A stretch of 64,000 bases of DNA from Streptomyces sp. ALI-76-A (GTDB lineage Bacteria > Actinomycetota > Actinomycetes > Streptomycetales > Streptomycetaceae), in NCBI RefSeq assembly GCF_030287445.1, contig NZ_JASVWB010000002.1:6262001-6326000 (forward strand), in the 5' to 3' direction. Under the pieces are notes generated by a model, which was given only the letters and a program-made list of their open reading frames with translations, made no database searches and was not told where the DNA came from. The position numbers and the translations under genes are program-made. Shown one piece after another: positions 52,136 through 64,000 of the stretch. Numbering within the stretch: the stretch's first letter is position 1; every line of letters begins with the position of its first letter.

Positions 52136-52666
52136 ATGGACCTCGCCATCGGCCCCCTGGACCTGTCCGCCCACGTCGATGAGGCCCTAGCCGTCCAAGC
52201 CATCGCTTTCGGCCTGGGGCCCGACGAGGTGGCCGTGCGCCGCCAGATCGTGCTGCGCCACATGACGTACCCGGGAGCGACCGCCCTCGGCGCCACGTCC
52301 GGCGGTGAACTCGTCGGCTTCGTCTACGGCATGCCCAACAACCGCTCCCACTGGTGGTCCACCGTCGTGGAGCCCTACCTCCGCGCCGGCGGCCACGACG
52401 ACTGGCTCGACGACTCCTTCGTGATCACTGAGCTGCACGTGCACCCCGGGTACCAGCACCGCGGCATCGGCCGGTCCCTGATCACCCGGATCACCGACGC
52501 CGCCGCCGAACCCCGCTCGATCCTCTCCGCGATCGACACCGACAGCCCCGCCCGCGGCCTCTACCACTCCCTCGGCTACCAGGACCTGGCCCGCCAGGTC
52601 CTGTTCCCCAGCGCCCCGAAGCCGTACGCCGTGATGGGCGCGCCGCTGCCGCTGCGCAGGCGGTAG
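52136..52666 (+). CDS. GNAT-family N-acetyltransferase
   Basis: 176 residues with [19 protein letters not shown] as the acetyl-CoA loop and GLYHSLGYQ near the end. There is no RBS before ATG 52136, but TACGCT at 52124-52129 is placed so that transcription would start at the ATG, which suggests a leaderless mRNA. It has a single GNAT domain, so it is not simply a duplicate of the preceding two-domain gene. The substrate is unknown. Confidence 0.82.
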   Translation: MDLAIGPLDLSAHVDEALAVQAIAFGLGPDEVAVRRQIVLRHMTYPGATALGATSGGELVGFVYGMPNNRSHWWSTVVEPYLRAGGHDDWLDDSFVITELHVHPGYQHRGIGRSLITRITDAAAEPRSILSAIDTDSPARGLYHSLGYQDLARQVLFPSAPKPYAVMGAPLPLRRR

Positions 52667-52785
52667 CGGGCCGGAACCGATTTCCACCGGGATGGACCGC
52701 CCGGCTAACCTCCTGCCATCACCCTCCCCCGGCTCCCGGCGTCACCCGAGCGGGGGGAACCCCCAGCAGCAGGAGTACGAGAACG

Positions 52786-54486
52786 ATGGCGAACGCACCG
52801 GTCCAGCGCATGTCCCAGTTGATGGCGAAGACGCTGCGCGACGACCCGGCGGACGCCGAGGTCCTCAGCCACAAACTGCTGGTGCGCGCCGGCTACGTCC
52901 GCCGCACCGCCGCCGGCCTGTGGAGCTGGCTGCCGCTCGGCAAGAAGGTCCTCGCCAACGTGGAGCGGGTCGTCCGCGAGGAGATGGACGCCATCGGCGC
53001 CCAGGAGGTGCTGCTCCCCGCCCTGCTGCCGCGCGAACCCTACGAGGCGACCGGCCGCTGGGAGGAGTACGGCCCCGAACTGTTCCGCCTCCAGGACCGC
53101 AAGGGCGGCGACTACCTCCTCGGCCCCACCCACGAGGAGATCTTCACCCTCCTGGTGAAGGACCAGGCGTCCTCCTACAAGGACCTGCCCGTGATCCTCT
53201 ACCAGATCCAGCACAAGTACCGCGACGAGGCCCGCCCCCGGGCCGGCATCCTGCGCGGCCGTGAGTTCCTCATGAAGGACTCGTACTCCTTCGACACCGA
53301 GGACGAGGGCCTGGCCCGGTCGTACGCCCTGCACCGCGAGGCCTACCAGAAGGTGTTCGCGCGCCTCGGCCTCGACTACCGCGTCTGCGCCGCCACCGCC
53401 GGCGCGATGGGCGGCTCCAAGTCGGAGGAGTTCCTGGCCCCGGCCGGCGCCGGCGAGGACACCTTCGCGGACTGCCCGAACTGCGACTTCGCGGCCAACA
53501 CCGAGGCGATCACGTACGGGCTCAGGACGGTGGACGCCACCGACGTCCCGGCCGCCGAGGAGATCCCCACCCCCGACACCCCGACCATCGAGACGCTGGC
53601 CGCCTCCCTCGGCGTCCCGGCCTCCGCCACGCTCAAGAACCTCCTCGTGAAGGTCGACGGCGAGATCGTCGCCGTGGGCGTGCCCGGTGACCGCGAGGTC
53701 GACCTGGACAAGGTCGAGGCGCACTTCGCCCCGGCCGCCGTCGAGCTGGTGACCGCCGACGACTTCACGGGCCGCCCGGACCTGGTGCGCGGGTACGTCG
53801 GCCCGCAGGGCCTGGACAAGGTCACGTACATCGCCGACCCGCGGGTGGCTCCGGGCACCGCCTGGATCACCGGCGCCAACAAGGAGCACACGCACGCCAA
53901 GAACGTCGTCGCGGGCCGTGACTTCGAGGTCGACGCGTACGTCGACGTCGTGGTGGTCCAGGACGGCGACCCGTGCCCGAAGTGCGGCACCGGCCTCACG
54001 CTCGACCGCGCCATCGAGATCGGCCACATCTTCCAGCTGGGCCGCAAGTACACCGACGCCCTCAAGCTCGACGTCCTCGGCCAGAACGGCAAGCCGGTCC
54101 GCGTGACCATGGGCTCCTACGGCATCGGAGTCTCCCGCGCGGTCGCCGCCCTCGCCGAGCAGACCGCCGACGACAAGGGCCTGTGCTGGCCCAAGGAGGT
54201 CGCCCCGGCCGACGTGCACGTCGTCGCCGCGGGCAAGGCCCTCCAGACCGAGCTGGCGCTCGACGTCTCCGGCAGGCTGGCGGCGGCCGGCGTCCGCGTC
54301 CTGGTCGACGACCGGGCCGGCGTCTCCCCGGGCGTGAAGTTCACCGACTCCGAGCTGATCGGCGTACCGCAGATCCTGGTGGCCGGACGGCGTGCCGCCG
54401 AGGGCGTGCTGGAGCTGAAGGACCGCCGCACCGGCGAGCGCGAGGAACTGACGGTCGAGGAGGCGCTCGCCCGCCTGACCGCCTGA
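52786..54486 (+). CDS. proS: Prolyl-tRNA synthetase (bacterial type)
   Basis: 566 residues. Class II motifs include [15 protein letters not shown], motif 2 region [21 protein letters not shown] (in part) and motif 3 [17 protein letters not shown]. The inserted editing domain (INS) covers about 230-390 ([14 protein letters not shown]). The anticodon-binding domain is C-terminal. AGGAG lies about 11 bp before ATG 52786. No T-box is visible in the short leader. Confidence 0.95.
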   Translation: MANAPVQRMSQLMAKTLRDDPADAEVLSHKLLVRAGYVRRTAAGLWSWLPLGKKVLANVERVVREEMDAIGAQEVLLPALLPREPYEATGRWEEYGPELFRLQDRKGGDYLLGPTHEEIFTLLVKDQASSYKDLPVILYQIQHKYRDEARPRAGILRGREFLMKDSYSFDTEDEGLARSYALHREAYQKVFARLGLDYRVCAATAGAMGGSKSEEFLAPAGAGEDTFADCPNCDFAANTEAITYGLRTVDATDVPAAEEIPTPDTPTIETLAASLGVPASATLKNLLVKVDGEIVAVGVPGDREVDLDKVEAHFAPAAVELVTADDFTGRPDLVRGYVGPQGLDKVTYIADPRVAPGTAWITGANKEHTHAKNVVAGRDFEVDAYVDVVVVQDGDPCPKCGTGLTLDRAIEIGHIFQLGRKYTDALKLDVLGQNGKPVRVTMGSYGIGVSRAVAALAEQTADDKGLCWPKEVAPADVHVVAAGKALQTELALDVSGRLAAAGVRVLVDDRAGVSPGVKFTDSELIGVPQILVAGRRAAEGVLELKDRRTGEREELTVEEALARLTA

Positions 54487-54502
54487 CCGCTCAGCGGTTC
54501 CG

Positions 54503-54536
54503 CCTCAGGGGCGTCGTGACGAGCACGTCCCTGAGG
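54503..54536 (+). terminator. Hairpin terminator after proS
   Basis: CCTCAGGG (54503-54510) pairs with CCCTGAGG (54529-54536), extended by a short inner stem, 17 bp after the proS stop. Confidence 0.55.
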
Positions 54537-54907
54537 ACCCGTACCGTCGCCGACCGGCGTGACCTCGCACCGGAAGTCCGGTTCGTGGTCAGCGACTTGG
54601 CCCCGCCGGACTCCGGCGACCGACCCCGGCCCGGCACTGCGCCGAGGCGGACACGGGGTGCGGTCGCTTCCGCACGGACTCCGGACTGCGGGTATGCCGC
54701 CCCCGACAGCTCGAGGGCCGCCCGGTCCGGGGTGACCTTCCCCCGGAGGCCCACGTGGTCGCCCCGCGTGCCGCCGAGACGACGGACGGTGCGGTCGCCC
54801 CGACGCCGGACGCGACGGCTACGACGGAGCCGTGGCTGCGCCCCCGTCCGGAGGACGGGAGGACGACTGCCCGGTACGGCCGGTGGTGAGCGCGCCCCGG
54901 GCCGGCC
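54537..54907. other. Gap between convergent genes without a convincing gene
   Basis: About 370 bp. One forward frame is open to a TGA at 54887-54889 and reads plausibly near its end (TEPWLRPRPEDGRTTARYGRW), but it has no credible start or RBS and no recognised motif. It may be a decayed gene end or chance. Confidence 0.4.
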
Positions 54908-55804
54908 TCAGAGCCAGCCCGCGAACTCCAGCAGCAGTTCCGCGTCCCCCGGGCGTCCGACCCTGCGTGCCCGTACACCGGACTCCACGGCCCGGAACAG
55001 GGTCCAGCCCCGCAGCCGCTCCTGGTCCACGTCCAGCGACTCCGCGAGCCGCTTCACCCGCCGCCGGGTCGTCGCCGCCCCCGACGGGGAGGCGATCAGG
55101 TCCTCCACCCGGTCCCGCACCAGCCGCGCCAGATCGAAGGCGCACTCGCCGACCACCGGATCCGGCCCCACGGCCAGCCACGGCATCCGCTCACCGGCGA
55201 GCACCTTGCTCTGCCGGAACGTCCCGTGCAGCAGCCGGTGCTCGGGCGGCGCGGCCAGCAGCTCCTCGCGGGCCGCGAGCGCCGCGTCCACCAGCGAGGC
55301 CACTTCCGGGTCGACGGCGGCACGCGCCCGCATCGCCTCGGCCTGCCGCCCGGTCCGCTCGGCCACCGTCTCGAAGGGATGCTCCCCGGGCTCCACCCAC
55401 AGCCGCCGCAGCGTCCCCGCCGCCTCCAGCAGCGCCTTCGCCTCCGGCAGCGACCGCACCGACACGTCCTGATGCAGCCGCTCCAGAAGCAGCACACCCT
55501 CCGTCGTCGACGGTTCGAGCAGCTGTACGGCACCGCGTCCGTCCCAGCGGGCGAGCGCGGCCCGCTCGCTCTGCGGACGCGCCCGGGGCGGCGCCAGCTT
55601 GAGGACCGCGGGCGTCCCGTCCGGCCGCCGCACCAGCACGACCAGGCTGCTGCGCCCGCCGGGCACCTGCACCCGCTCGACGGTCAACTCGCGCAGCGCG
55701 ACGGCCTGCCGGGCCGCCTCGGGCAGCTTCTCCAACCAGCCGTCACCGTCCGGTGCCGCCTCGCCGAGCGCCCTCACCAGACGCGGCGGCGGTTCGAAAG
55801 CCAT
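54908..55804 (-). CDS. Aminoglycoside-phosphotransferase-fold protein, probable pseudokinase
   Basis: 298 residues. It follows the layout of the APH(6)/hydroxyurea-kinase family: VLKLAPP nucleotide-lobe lysine near 69, VLLLERL hinge, catalytic loop near 193 and FDLARLVRD near 223. The catalytic loop reads HGTFRQSK instead of HGDLHPGN, so the catalytic Asp is T195 and the metal Asn is K200. The second metal Asp (I-D-P in the family) is Gly in VGPDP. Three key residues are therefore gone while the frame is intact, so it likely binds rather than phosphorylates. ATG 55804 is followed downstream by no partner gene. Confidence 0.78.
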   Translation of the reverse strand: MAFEPPPRLVRALGEAAPDGDGWLEKLPEAARQAVALRELTVERVQVPGGRSSLVVLVRRPDGTPAVLKLAPPRARPQSERAALARWDGRGAVQLLEPSTTEGVLLLERLHQDVSVRSLPEAKALLEAAGTLRRLWVEPGEHPFETVAERTGRQAEAMRARAAVDPEVASLVDAALAAREELLAAPPEHRLLHGTFRQSKVLAGERMPWLAVGPDPVVGECAFDLARLVRDRVEDLIASPSGAATTRRRVKRLAESLDVDQERLRGWTLFRAVESGVRARRVGRPGDAELLLEFAGWL

Positions 55805-55830
55805 GCGCGAGTCGTTCCTTCCCGTACGCG

Positions 55831-56292
55831 TCACCCGGTGGGCGTCACCGATGCCGAGGCCGAAGCGGCCGTGGCCCGCTCGGCGAGCCCAGGGAAGGCT
55901 ACGCTCTCGCCGCGCCAGCGCACCGCCCGCACCGCCGCGTCGCGCAGCGCCCCCGCCGCCGTGTCCCGCCGCTCGCCTGCGGCTGCCCGCACCAGATCGG
56001 AGTACACCCCGGCCACCCGGTCCTCCAGCTCGGCGGCCAGCCGCACCGCCGACGCCGAGTCCGGCACCGGGAAGGGCAGCGCGTACGCCGCCGCCGCGGC
56101 CACCGGCTTCGCGCCGGCGTCCCGCACCTCGCGGGCCAGCGCGTCCCGCCGGGCACGGTGGGCGTCGTAGGCCGCCTGCGCCTCCGTACGGCGGTCGGCG
56201 CCGATCCGCCCGCCGACGACCCCGTAGCCGTACACCGCCGCGTGCTCGGCGGCCAGCGCCGCCTGGAGGGCGCCCAGTTCCCGCTTCTTCAC
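55831..56292 (-). CDS. Ferritin-like (DUF4439) protein
   Basis: 153 residues, all-helical. LQAALAAEHAAVYGYGVVG near the N-terminus has the Glu/His pair typical of ferritin-like four-helix proteins; RVAGVYSDLV and AVRWRGES lie in later helices. The remaining iron ligands are not certain. GTG 56292 overlaps the TGA of the lipoprotein gene (GTGA), so the two are translationally coupled and probably work together at the membrane. Confidence 0.78.
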   Translation of the reverse strand: MKKRELGALQAALAAEHAAVYGYGVVGGRIGADRRTEAQAAYDAHRARRDALAREVRDAGAKPVAAAAAYALPFPVPDSASAVRLAAELEDRVAGVYSDLVRAAAGERRDTAAGALRDAAVRAVRWRGESVAFPGLAERATAASASASVTPTG

Positions 56293-56843
56293 TTCGCGTC
56301 CTCCGTGAGCAGATAGGCGTGCGCGGCTCCGGCGGCCGCCACCGAGGCCAGCAGCCGCGCCAGCTCGCCCGGCACGTCGAGCAGCGCCTTCGCCCGCCGG
56401 TCCGCGAGGGACCGCTCGGCGGCGGCGAGCTCGGCGAGCGCGGCCTTCTCGGTCCCGGGAACGGCGGCGGGCGGCTGCGAGGCCGCGGCGGCGGCGGTGG
56501 CGGCGGTGGCGGCGGCAGGAGGGGACGTGGTGGGGGAGGGGGCCTTCGCGGTGCCTCCGAAGGCCTCCGTGTGCCGGACGACCTCCGCCCGCAGGGGTCC
56601 CAGTCGCTGGGCCAGCGCCGGGTGGGCGAGGAGGACGGCGTCGTACCGCTCGGCCAGCCGCCGGCTGTCGCGGGCCGCACGCGCGCGGGCCCGCTCGGCG
56701 GCCGACGGGCTGCCGCCCGTCCCCCCGTCGGAGTCCTCGGACCCGGCGGAGCAGCCCACCAGCCACACGGCTCCGGTGGCCGAGGCGAGCAGGGTTCTTC
56801 GACGCGGCCCCGACGGGGTGCGCGGCGGAGGGGGAAACGGCAC
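56289..56843 (-). CDS. Tat-type lipoprotein of unknown function
   Basis: 184 residues from GTG 56843, chosen for a GAGG site 9 bp upstream; an ATG at 56897 would add 18 residues. A basic segment [20 protein letters not shown] gives a signal peptide with lipobox. The mature part is Ala-rich and helical, with a low-complexity stretch of Ala/Thr/Pro near the middle. It is coupled to the ferritin-like gene that follows. I do not recognise a family beyond 'actinobacterial lipoprotein'. Confidence 0.72.
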   Translation of the reverse strand: MPFPPPPRTPSGPRRRTLLASATGAVWLVGCSAGSEDSDGGTGGSPSAAERARARAARDSRRLAERYDAVLLAHPALAQRLGPLRAEVVRHTEAFGGTAKAPSPTTSPPAAATAATAAAAASQPPAAVPGTEKAALAELAAAERSLADRRAKALLDVPGELARLLASVAAAGAAHAYLLTEDAK

Positions 56844-57046
56844 GGCAGACGTCCTCGGGGAGCTCGTACGAACACACGGGCGGGGAAGGTGGCACACCGG
56901 TGATCACCGTACCCGCGCGCCTGTCCCGCACCACTCAGCGCCACCGCCTCCACGCAGGTGGACGGCAACACACCTTGGGACCGGATACCCTTTGACCAGA
57001 CACGCGACCTTCCCACAACAGCACACGCGGCCGAGGAGTCACCCGG

Positions 57047-57556
57047 ATGAGCACCACCCAGAGCGAGAGGCTGCGAGAACTTCTGGAACCGCTCGTCGGT
57101 TCCCAGGGCCTGGATCTGGAAGAGATCGCGGTGGACTCGGTCGGACGCAAGCGTGTGCTGCGCGTCGTCGTCGACTCCGACACCGGTGCGGACCTGGACC
57201 AGATCGCCGATGTGAGCCGCGCGCTCTCGGCGAAGCTCGACGAGACCGACGCGATGGGCGAGGGCGAGTACACCCTCGAGGTCGGAACCCCCGGCGCGGA
57301 GCGCCTCCTCAAGGAGCACCGGCACTACGTACGCGCGCTCGACCGGCTGGCGAAGTTCCAGCTGCACGGCGGCGACGAACTGGTCGCCCGGATCCTCCGG
57401 GTCGACGACGAGGGTCTCGACGTGGAAGTACCGGGTGTGAAGGGCCGCAAGGCCACCGCCCGCAGACTCGCCTTCGCGGACATCGACCGGGCACGGGTCC
57501 AGGTCGAGTTCAGCCGCAAGGACAAGAACGACATGAAGGAAGAGGAGGAGGCGTAG
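57047..57556 (+). CDS. rimP: Ribosome maturation factor RimP
   Basis: 169 residues. [24 protein letters not shown] and [16 protein letters not shown] are the RimP N-terminal alpha-beta domain, with ALDRLAKFQ and the SH3-like C-terminal part following. It acts in 30S maturation. GAGGAG lies 8 bp before ATG 57047. It opens the rimP-nusA-ylxR-infB cluster. Confidence 0.95.
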   Translation: MSTTQSERLRELLEPLVGSQGLDLEEIAVDSVGRKRVLRVVVDSDTGADLDQIADVSRALSAKLDETDAMGEGEYTLEVGTPGAERLLKEHRHYVRALDRLAKFQLHGGDELVARILRVDDEGLDVEVPGVKGRKATARRLAFADIDRARVQVEFSRKDKNDMKEEEEA

Positions 57557-57558
57557 CC

Positions 57559-58545
57559 GTGGACATCGACATGAGTGCCCTGAGGGGCTTGGTGCGGGAG
57601 AAGGAGATCTCCTTCGACCTGCTGGTCGAAGCGATCGAGTCGGCCCTCCTCATCGCCTACCACCGCACCGAGGGAAGCCGCCGTCACGCGCGCGTGGAGC
57701 TCGACCGGGAGACCGGACATGTGACCGTGTGGGCGAAGGAGGACCCCGACGACCTCGAGGAGGGCCAGGAGGCCCGCGAGTTCGACGACACCCCGTCCGA
57801 TTTCGGCCGTATCGCCGCCTCCACCGCCAAGCAGGTCATCCTTCAGCGGCTGCGCGACGCCGAGGACGACGCGACGCTCGGCGAGTACGTCGGCCGTGAG
57901 GGCGACATCGTCACCGGCGTGGTCCAGCAGGGCCGCGACCCGAAGAACGTGCTCGTGGACATCGGCAAGCTGGAGGCCATCCTGCCGGTGCAGGAGCAGG
58001 TGCCCGGCGAGACCTACCAGCACGGCATGCGCCTGCGGTCGTACGTCGTCCGGGTGGCCAAGGGGGTGCGTGGTCCGTCCGTGACGCTCTCCCGCACACA
58101 TCCCAATCTGGTGAAGAAACTCTTCGCGCTGGAGGTGCCGGAGATCGCCGACGGGTCCGTCGAGATCGCCGCCATCGCCCGCGAGGCCGGCCACCGCACG
58201 AAGATCGCCGTCCGCTCCACCCGGTCCGGACTGAACGCCAAGGGCGCCTGCATCGGCCCGATGGGCGGGCGGGTGCGCAGTGTCATGGGCGAGCTGAACG
58301 GTGAGAAGATCGACATCGTCGACTGGTCGGACGACCCGGCCGAGATGGTGGCGAACGCCCTGTCGCCCGCCCGGGTGTCCAAGGTCGAGGTCGTGGACAT
58401 GGCCGCCCGCTCCGCGCGGGTGACGGTGCCCGACTACCAGCTGTCGCTGGCGATCGGCAAGGAAGGGCAGAACGCCCGGCTCGCGGCCCGGCTCACCGGC
58501 TGGCGCATCGACATCCGTCCGGACACCGAACAGCCCGACGACTAG
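57559..58545 (+). CDS. nusA: Transcription termination/antitermination factor NusA
   Basis: 328 residues: N-terminal RNA-polymerase-binding domain (about 1-100), S1 domain ([14 protein letters not shown] near 115) and tandem KH domains ending in [19 protein letters not shown]. It lacks the C-terminal acidic repeats found in E. coli NusA, as usual in actinobacteria. GTG 57559 begins 2 bp after the rimP stop with GGAGGAGG upstream. Confidence 0.95.
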   Translation: MDIDMSALRGLVREKEISFDLLVEAIESALLIAYHRTEGSRRHARVELDRETGHVTVWAKEDPDDLEEGQEAREFDDTPSDFGRIAASTAKQVILQRLRDAEDDATLGEYVGREGDIVTGVVQQGRDPKNVLVDIGKLEAILPVQEQVPGETYQHGMRLRSYVVRVAKGVRGPSVTLSRTHPNLVKKLFALEVPEIADGSVEIAAIAREAGHRTKIAVRSTRSGLNAKGACIGPMGGRVRSVMGELNGEKIDIVDWSDDPAEMVANALSPARVSKVEVVDMAARSARVTVPDYQLSLAIGKEGQNARLAARLTGWRIDIRPDTEQPDD

Positions 58546-58669
58546 GACCGGGGCGGCCGGCACGGCGGCCGGGGAATAGATCCAAGCCGCAGGTCGCTGA
58601 GATCACGACAACAGCCGTTCGATTCCTGCCCCGAAGGGGTGAGGTCGATACGGGGAGGTAGACTTAAGA

Positions 58670-58951
58670 GTGTCTGGCCGGACGCGCACCGGAGCATGGC
58701 CTGAACGCACCTGTGTGGGGTGCCGGGAGCGAGCGGCCAAGACCGAACTGCTGCGCACCGTGGCGATCAAGGACGCATGCGTCCCCGATCCACGCGGTAC
58801 GCTGCCCGGCCGGGGTGCGTACGTGCACCCCGTCTCGGTCTGTCTCGACCAGGCGGTACGCCGCCGGGCGTTCCCGAGGGCGCTGCGCGTCCCGGGCCCG
58901 CTCGACGTAGTGGCGTTGCGCCGGTACGTCGAGCAGACAGAAGGTTGCTGA
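58670..58951 (+). CDS. ylxR: YlxR-family RNA-binding protein
   Basis: 93 residues with the family signature RTCVGCRERAAKTELLR and GRGAYVHPVSVCLDQAVRRRAF. YlxR proteins sit between nusA and infB in many bacteria, and recent work in Firmicutes links them to RNase P. GTG 58670 follows GGGGAGG at about 12 bp. Confidence 0.92.
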   Translation: MSGRTRTGAWPERTCVGCRERAAKTELLRTVAIKDACVPDPRGTLPGRGAYVHPVSVCLDQAVRRRAFPRALRVPGPLDVVALRRYVEQTEGC

Positions 58952-59047
58952 GCAGCTCTCGCTGTGCAGGCGACACCGTAAGGAGTGTCGTACGGAACCC
59001 CCGTGCGGCCCTGGTACCCCGCGAGTTGGAAGTAGGTCGAGATTGCG

Positions 59048-59090
59048 ATGAGCACTCGATGAGCACGCGATGAGTACGCCCATGAAGTAG
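59048..59090 (+). promoter_or_regulatory. Chain of three micro-ORFs in the infB leader
   Basis: Three 11-bp direct repeats (GATGAGCACTC, GATGAGCACGC, GATGAGTACGC) place ATGs at 59048, 59059 and 59070. The first two encode M-S-T-R then TGA, each TGA overlapping the next ATG as ATGA. The third encodes M-S-T-P-M-K and stops at 59088-59090. No strong RBS is seen before the first ATG (GAG at 6 bp). The arrangement could support chained reinitiation ahead of infB. Confidence 0.45.
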
Positions 59091-59094
59091 CGAC

Positions 59095-59115
59095 GGTCCG
59101 GACGCAACCCGGACC
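59095..59115 (+). promoter_or_regulatory. Hairpin just before the infB ribosome-binding site
   Basis: GGTCCGG and CCGGACC form a perfect 7-bp stem with a 7-nt loop. It ends 3 bp before AAAGGAG (from 59118), so it could modulate infB initiation. Confidence 0.5.
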
Positions 59116-59128
59116 TAAAAGGAGCGAA

Positions 59129-62293
<3,165 letters not shown>

Positions 62294-62320
62294 GCGCTCG
62301 GCCTTCCGGGGCGGTCCGGT

Positions 62321-62364
62321 CCGGGGCCGGTCGACGGAGAGTTATTTCCGTCGATCGGCCCCGG
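62321..62364 (+). terminator. Long hairpin terminator after infB
   Basis: Arms 62321-62338 and 62347-62364 pair over 18 bp with a single G-U wobble and an AT-rich 8-nt loop (GAGTTATT). Confidence 0.85.
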
Positions 62365-62448
62365 CCGTTCGTTGTACGGTTCTGATGTCCCTGCCACACG
62401 GATGGCGGGGCCATCGATCCCGGGCCGGCGGGTGAACCGGTTGCACAC

Positions 62449-62742
62449 ATGTATGTGGGGACGCTGTCCTTCGACCTCCTCCTCGGCGACGTACGGTCGC
62501 TGAAGGAGAAACGCTCCGTCGTCCGCCCGATCGTCGCCGAGCTCCAGCGGAAGTACGCGGTGAGCGTGGCCGAGGTGGACCACCTGGACCTTCATCGGCG
62601 GGCCGGCATCGGCCTCGCCATGGTGTCCGGCGACACGGGGCACCTGACCGATGTGCTGGACCGGTGCGAGCGCATGGTCGCCGGCCGCCCGGAGGTGGAG
62701 CTGCTGTCGGTGAGACGGCGCCTCCACGGCGACGACGACTAG
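62449..62742 (+). CDS. YlxP/DUF503 family protein
   Basis: 97 residues. MYVGTLSFDLLLGDVRSLKEKRS and RKYAVSVAEVDHLDLHRRAGIGLAMVSGD give the DUF503 ferredoxin-like fold. It is a conserved neighbour of infB and rbfA with an assumed role in ribosome assembly. ATG 62449 lacks a strong RBS. Confidence 0.9.
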   Translation: MYVGTLSFDLLLGDVRSLKEKRSVVRPIVAELQRKYAVSVAEVDHLDLHRRAGIGLAMVSGDTGHLTDVLDRCERMVAGRPEVELLSVRRRLHGDDD

Positions 62743-62779
62743 ATTCTGAACGTGGAACAGGAAGAACGGGAGACGACCA

Positions 62780-63226
62780 GTGGCCGACAACGCGCGGGCT
62801 AAGAGGCTGGCGGACCTCATCCGAGAGGTGGTGGCCCAGAAGCTGCAGCGCGGGATCAAGGACCCGCGGCTCGGCTCGCACGTCACCATCACGGACACCC
62901 GGGTCACGGGTGACCTGCGGGAGGCGACCGTCTTCTACACGGTGTACGGCGACGACGAGGAGCGGGCGGCCGCGGCCGCCGGACTGGAGAGCGCCAAGGG
63001 CGTGCTCCGCTCCGCCGTCGGCGCGGCGGCGGGCGTGAAGTTCACCCCGACGCTGACCTTCGTGGCGGACGCGCTGCCGGACACCGCGAAGACCATCGAG
63101 GACCTCCTCAACCGGGCGCGCCAGTCCGACGAGAAGGTGCGCGAGGTCTCGGCCGGCGCCACCTACGCCGGTGACGCGGACCCGTACAAGAAGCCGGGTG
63201 AGGACGAGGACGACACCGCCGAATGA
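62780..63226 (+). CDS. rbfA: Ribosome-binding factor A
   Basis: 148 residues. KRLADLIREVVAQKLQRGIKDPRLG and VTITDTRVTGDLREATVFYTVYG are the KH-like RbfA core, with an acidic tail. It assists 16S 5'-end maturation under cold or rapid growth. GTG 62780; its stop overlaps truB (ATGA). Confidence 0.95.
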   Translation: MADNARAKRLADLIREVVAQKLQRGIKDPRLGSHVTITDTRVTGDLREATVFYTVYGDDEERAAAAAGLESAKGVLRSAVGAAAGVKFTPTLTFVADALPDTAKTIEDLLNRARQSDEKVREVSAGATYAGDADPYKKPGEDEDDTAE

Positions 63227-64000
63227 CGCAGAGGAACCAGACGCCCGACGGCCTTGTCATCGTCGACAAGCCGTCGGGCTTCACTTCGCACGACGTCGTC
63301 GCCAAGATGCGCGGGATCGCCCGGACCCGCCGCGTCGGCCACGCCGGCACCCTCGACCCCATGGCCACGGGCGTCCTCGTCCTCGGCGTCGAGAAGGCGA
63401 CCAAGCTGCTCGGACACCTCGCACTCACCGAGAAGGAGTACCTGGGCACGATCCGCCTGGGACAGACGACCCTGACCGACGACGCCGAGGGCGAGATCAC
63501 GAGGTCGGTCGACGCCTCGAAGGTCACCCGGGAAGCCGTCGACGCCGGGATCGCCCAGCTGTCCGGCCACATCATGCAGGTGCCGTCCAAGGTCAGCGCC
63601 ATCAAGATCGACGGCGTCCGCTCCTACAAGCGGGCACGGGAGGGCGAGGAGTTCGAGATCCCCGCCCGGCCGGTCACCGTCTCGTCCTTCGCGGTGTACG
63701 ACGTCCGGGACGCCGTCGCCGAGGACGGCACCCCGGTGCTCGACCTGGTGGTGTCGGTGGTCTGCTCGTCCGGCACGTACATCCGGGCCCTGGCCCGCGA
63801 TCTCGGGGCCGGTCTGGGCGTCGGCGGCCACCTCACGGCTCTGCGGCGGACGCGGGTGGGCCCGTACAAGCTGGACTCCGCGCGCACCCTCGACCAGCTC
63901 CAGGAGGAGCTGACCGTGATGCCGATCGCCGAGGCGGCCACCGCCGCGTTCCCGCGCTGGGACGTGGACGCCAGGCGCGCCAAGCTGCTGACGAACGGTG
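63223..64000 (+). CDS. truB: tRNA pseudouridine-55 synthase, 5' part
   Basis: The first 259 residues are in the window. GLVIVDKPSGFTSHDVV, RVGHAGTLDPMATGVL with the catalytic Asp (D46 in TLDP) and KVSAIKIDGVRSYKRAREG are diagnostic. ATG 63223 overlaps the rbfA stop. The gene runs off the right edge, within the C-terminal PUA-like part. Confidence 0.95.
   Translation, partial: MTQRNQTPDGLVIVDKPSGFTSHDVVAKMRGIARTRRVGHAGTLDPMATGVLVLGVEKATKLLGHLALTEKEYLGTIRLGQTTLTDDAEGEITRSVDASKVTREAVDAGIAQLSGHIMQVPSKVSAIKIDGVRSYKRAREGEEFEIPARPVTVSSFAVYDVRDAVAEDGTPVLDLVVSVVCSSGTYIRALARDLGAGLGVGGHLTALRRTRVGPYKLDSARTLDQLQEELTVMPIAEAATAAFPRWDVDARRAKLLTNG

Noticed and set aside
52667..52785. Possible T-box leader before proS
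   Set aside because: Only about 120 bp, with no T-box sequence or antiterminator pairing seen.
54589..54978. 129-codon minus-strand frame in the gap after proS
   Set aside because: Shadow-like composition and it enters the kinase-fold gene in another frame.

Overview
The window is a stretch of a Streptomyces (or very closely related actinomycete) chromosome. The evidence is very high GC with strong third-position GC, many GTG starts, tightly overlapping ATGA/GTGA operons, Tat-type lipoprotein signals, a PucR regulator, GC-rich hairpin terminators and three kinds of short intergenic repeat that I recognise from Streptomyces genomes. No tRNA, rRNA, CRISPR array, integrase or complete insertion sequence was seen. 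Housekeeping genes at the right end (dxr, rseP, ispG, proS, rimP, nusA, ylxR, infB, rbfA, truB) mark this as chromosome core.

Left part (1-5.2 kb): the end of an unrecognised gene, a remnant of an F420-dependent NADP reductase-like gene, copy 1 of a 169-bp inverted-repeat element, a glycerophosphodiester phosphodiesterase, an adenosine-deaminase-family enzyme (probably the aminodeoxyfutalosine deaminase of menaquinone synthesis), twin DUF4190 membrane proteins and a NADAR N-glycosidase.

Polyamine/GABA block (5.2-22.6 kb): an operon of aldehyde dehydrogenase, a PotDABC-type polyamine importer and an FAD-dependent amine oxidoreductase. Further on are gabT, a PucR-family regulator and a second aldehyde dehydrogenase. 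Together they can import putrescine-like amines, oxidise them to an aldehyde, then to GABA, and transaminate it. A primase-polymerase-like small protein, an SMP-30 lactonase, a PAP2 phosphatase and an orphan membrane AAA/coupling-type ATPase are interspersed.

Polysaccharide block (22.6-44.1 kb): the most striking system. One transporter operon (lipoprotein, two permeases, no ATPase) continues into GH74, GH42, GH95 and GH12 genes. A divergent GH3 gene stands at its left and a lacI-GH31 operon at its right. GH74 plus GH12 outside, and GH31 (alpha-xylosidase type), GH42 (beta-galactosidase), GH95 (fucosidase family) and GH3 (beta-glucosidase) inside, is the full enzyme set needed to dismantle fucogalactoxyloglucan. 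Palindromes of the form TCGAAGCGCTTCGA lie only at the promoters of GH3, of the transporter operon and of lacI, so one LacI repressor probably controls the whole set. The locus is split at 37.0-40.7 kb by a THI5/NMT1-type ABC transporter and a luciferase-like oxidoreductase that look unrelated to it.

Right part (44.1-64 kb): a GC-rich tandem-repeat gap, an acyl-CoA dehydrogenase, then dxr-rseP, copy 2 of the 169-bp element, and ispG (MEP isoprenoid pathway with site-2 protease). After these come two GNAT acetyltransferases, proS, a kinase-fold protein that has lost its catalytic residues, a ferritin-like protein with a lipoprotein partner, and the rimP-nusA-ylxR-infB-ylxP-rbfA-truB translation cluster, cut off in truB at the window edge.

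The two copies of the 169-bp element (98.8% identical, 28-bp terminal inverted repeats, CTAG at both ends) each supply or preserve the TAG stop codon of a neighbouring gene. They are the other prime candidate for something not properly described.
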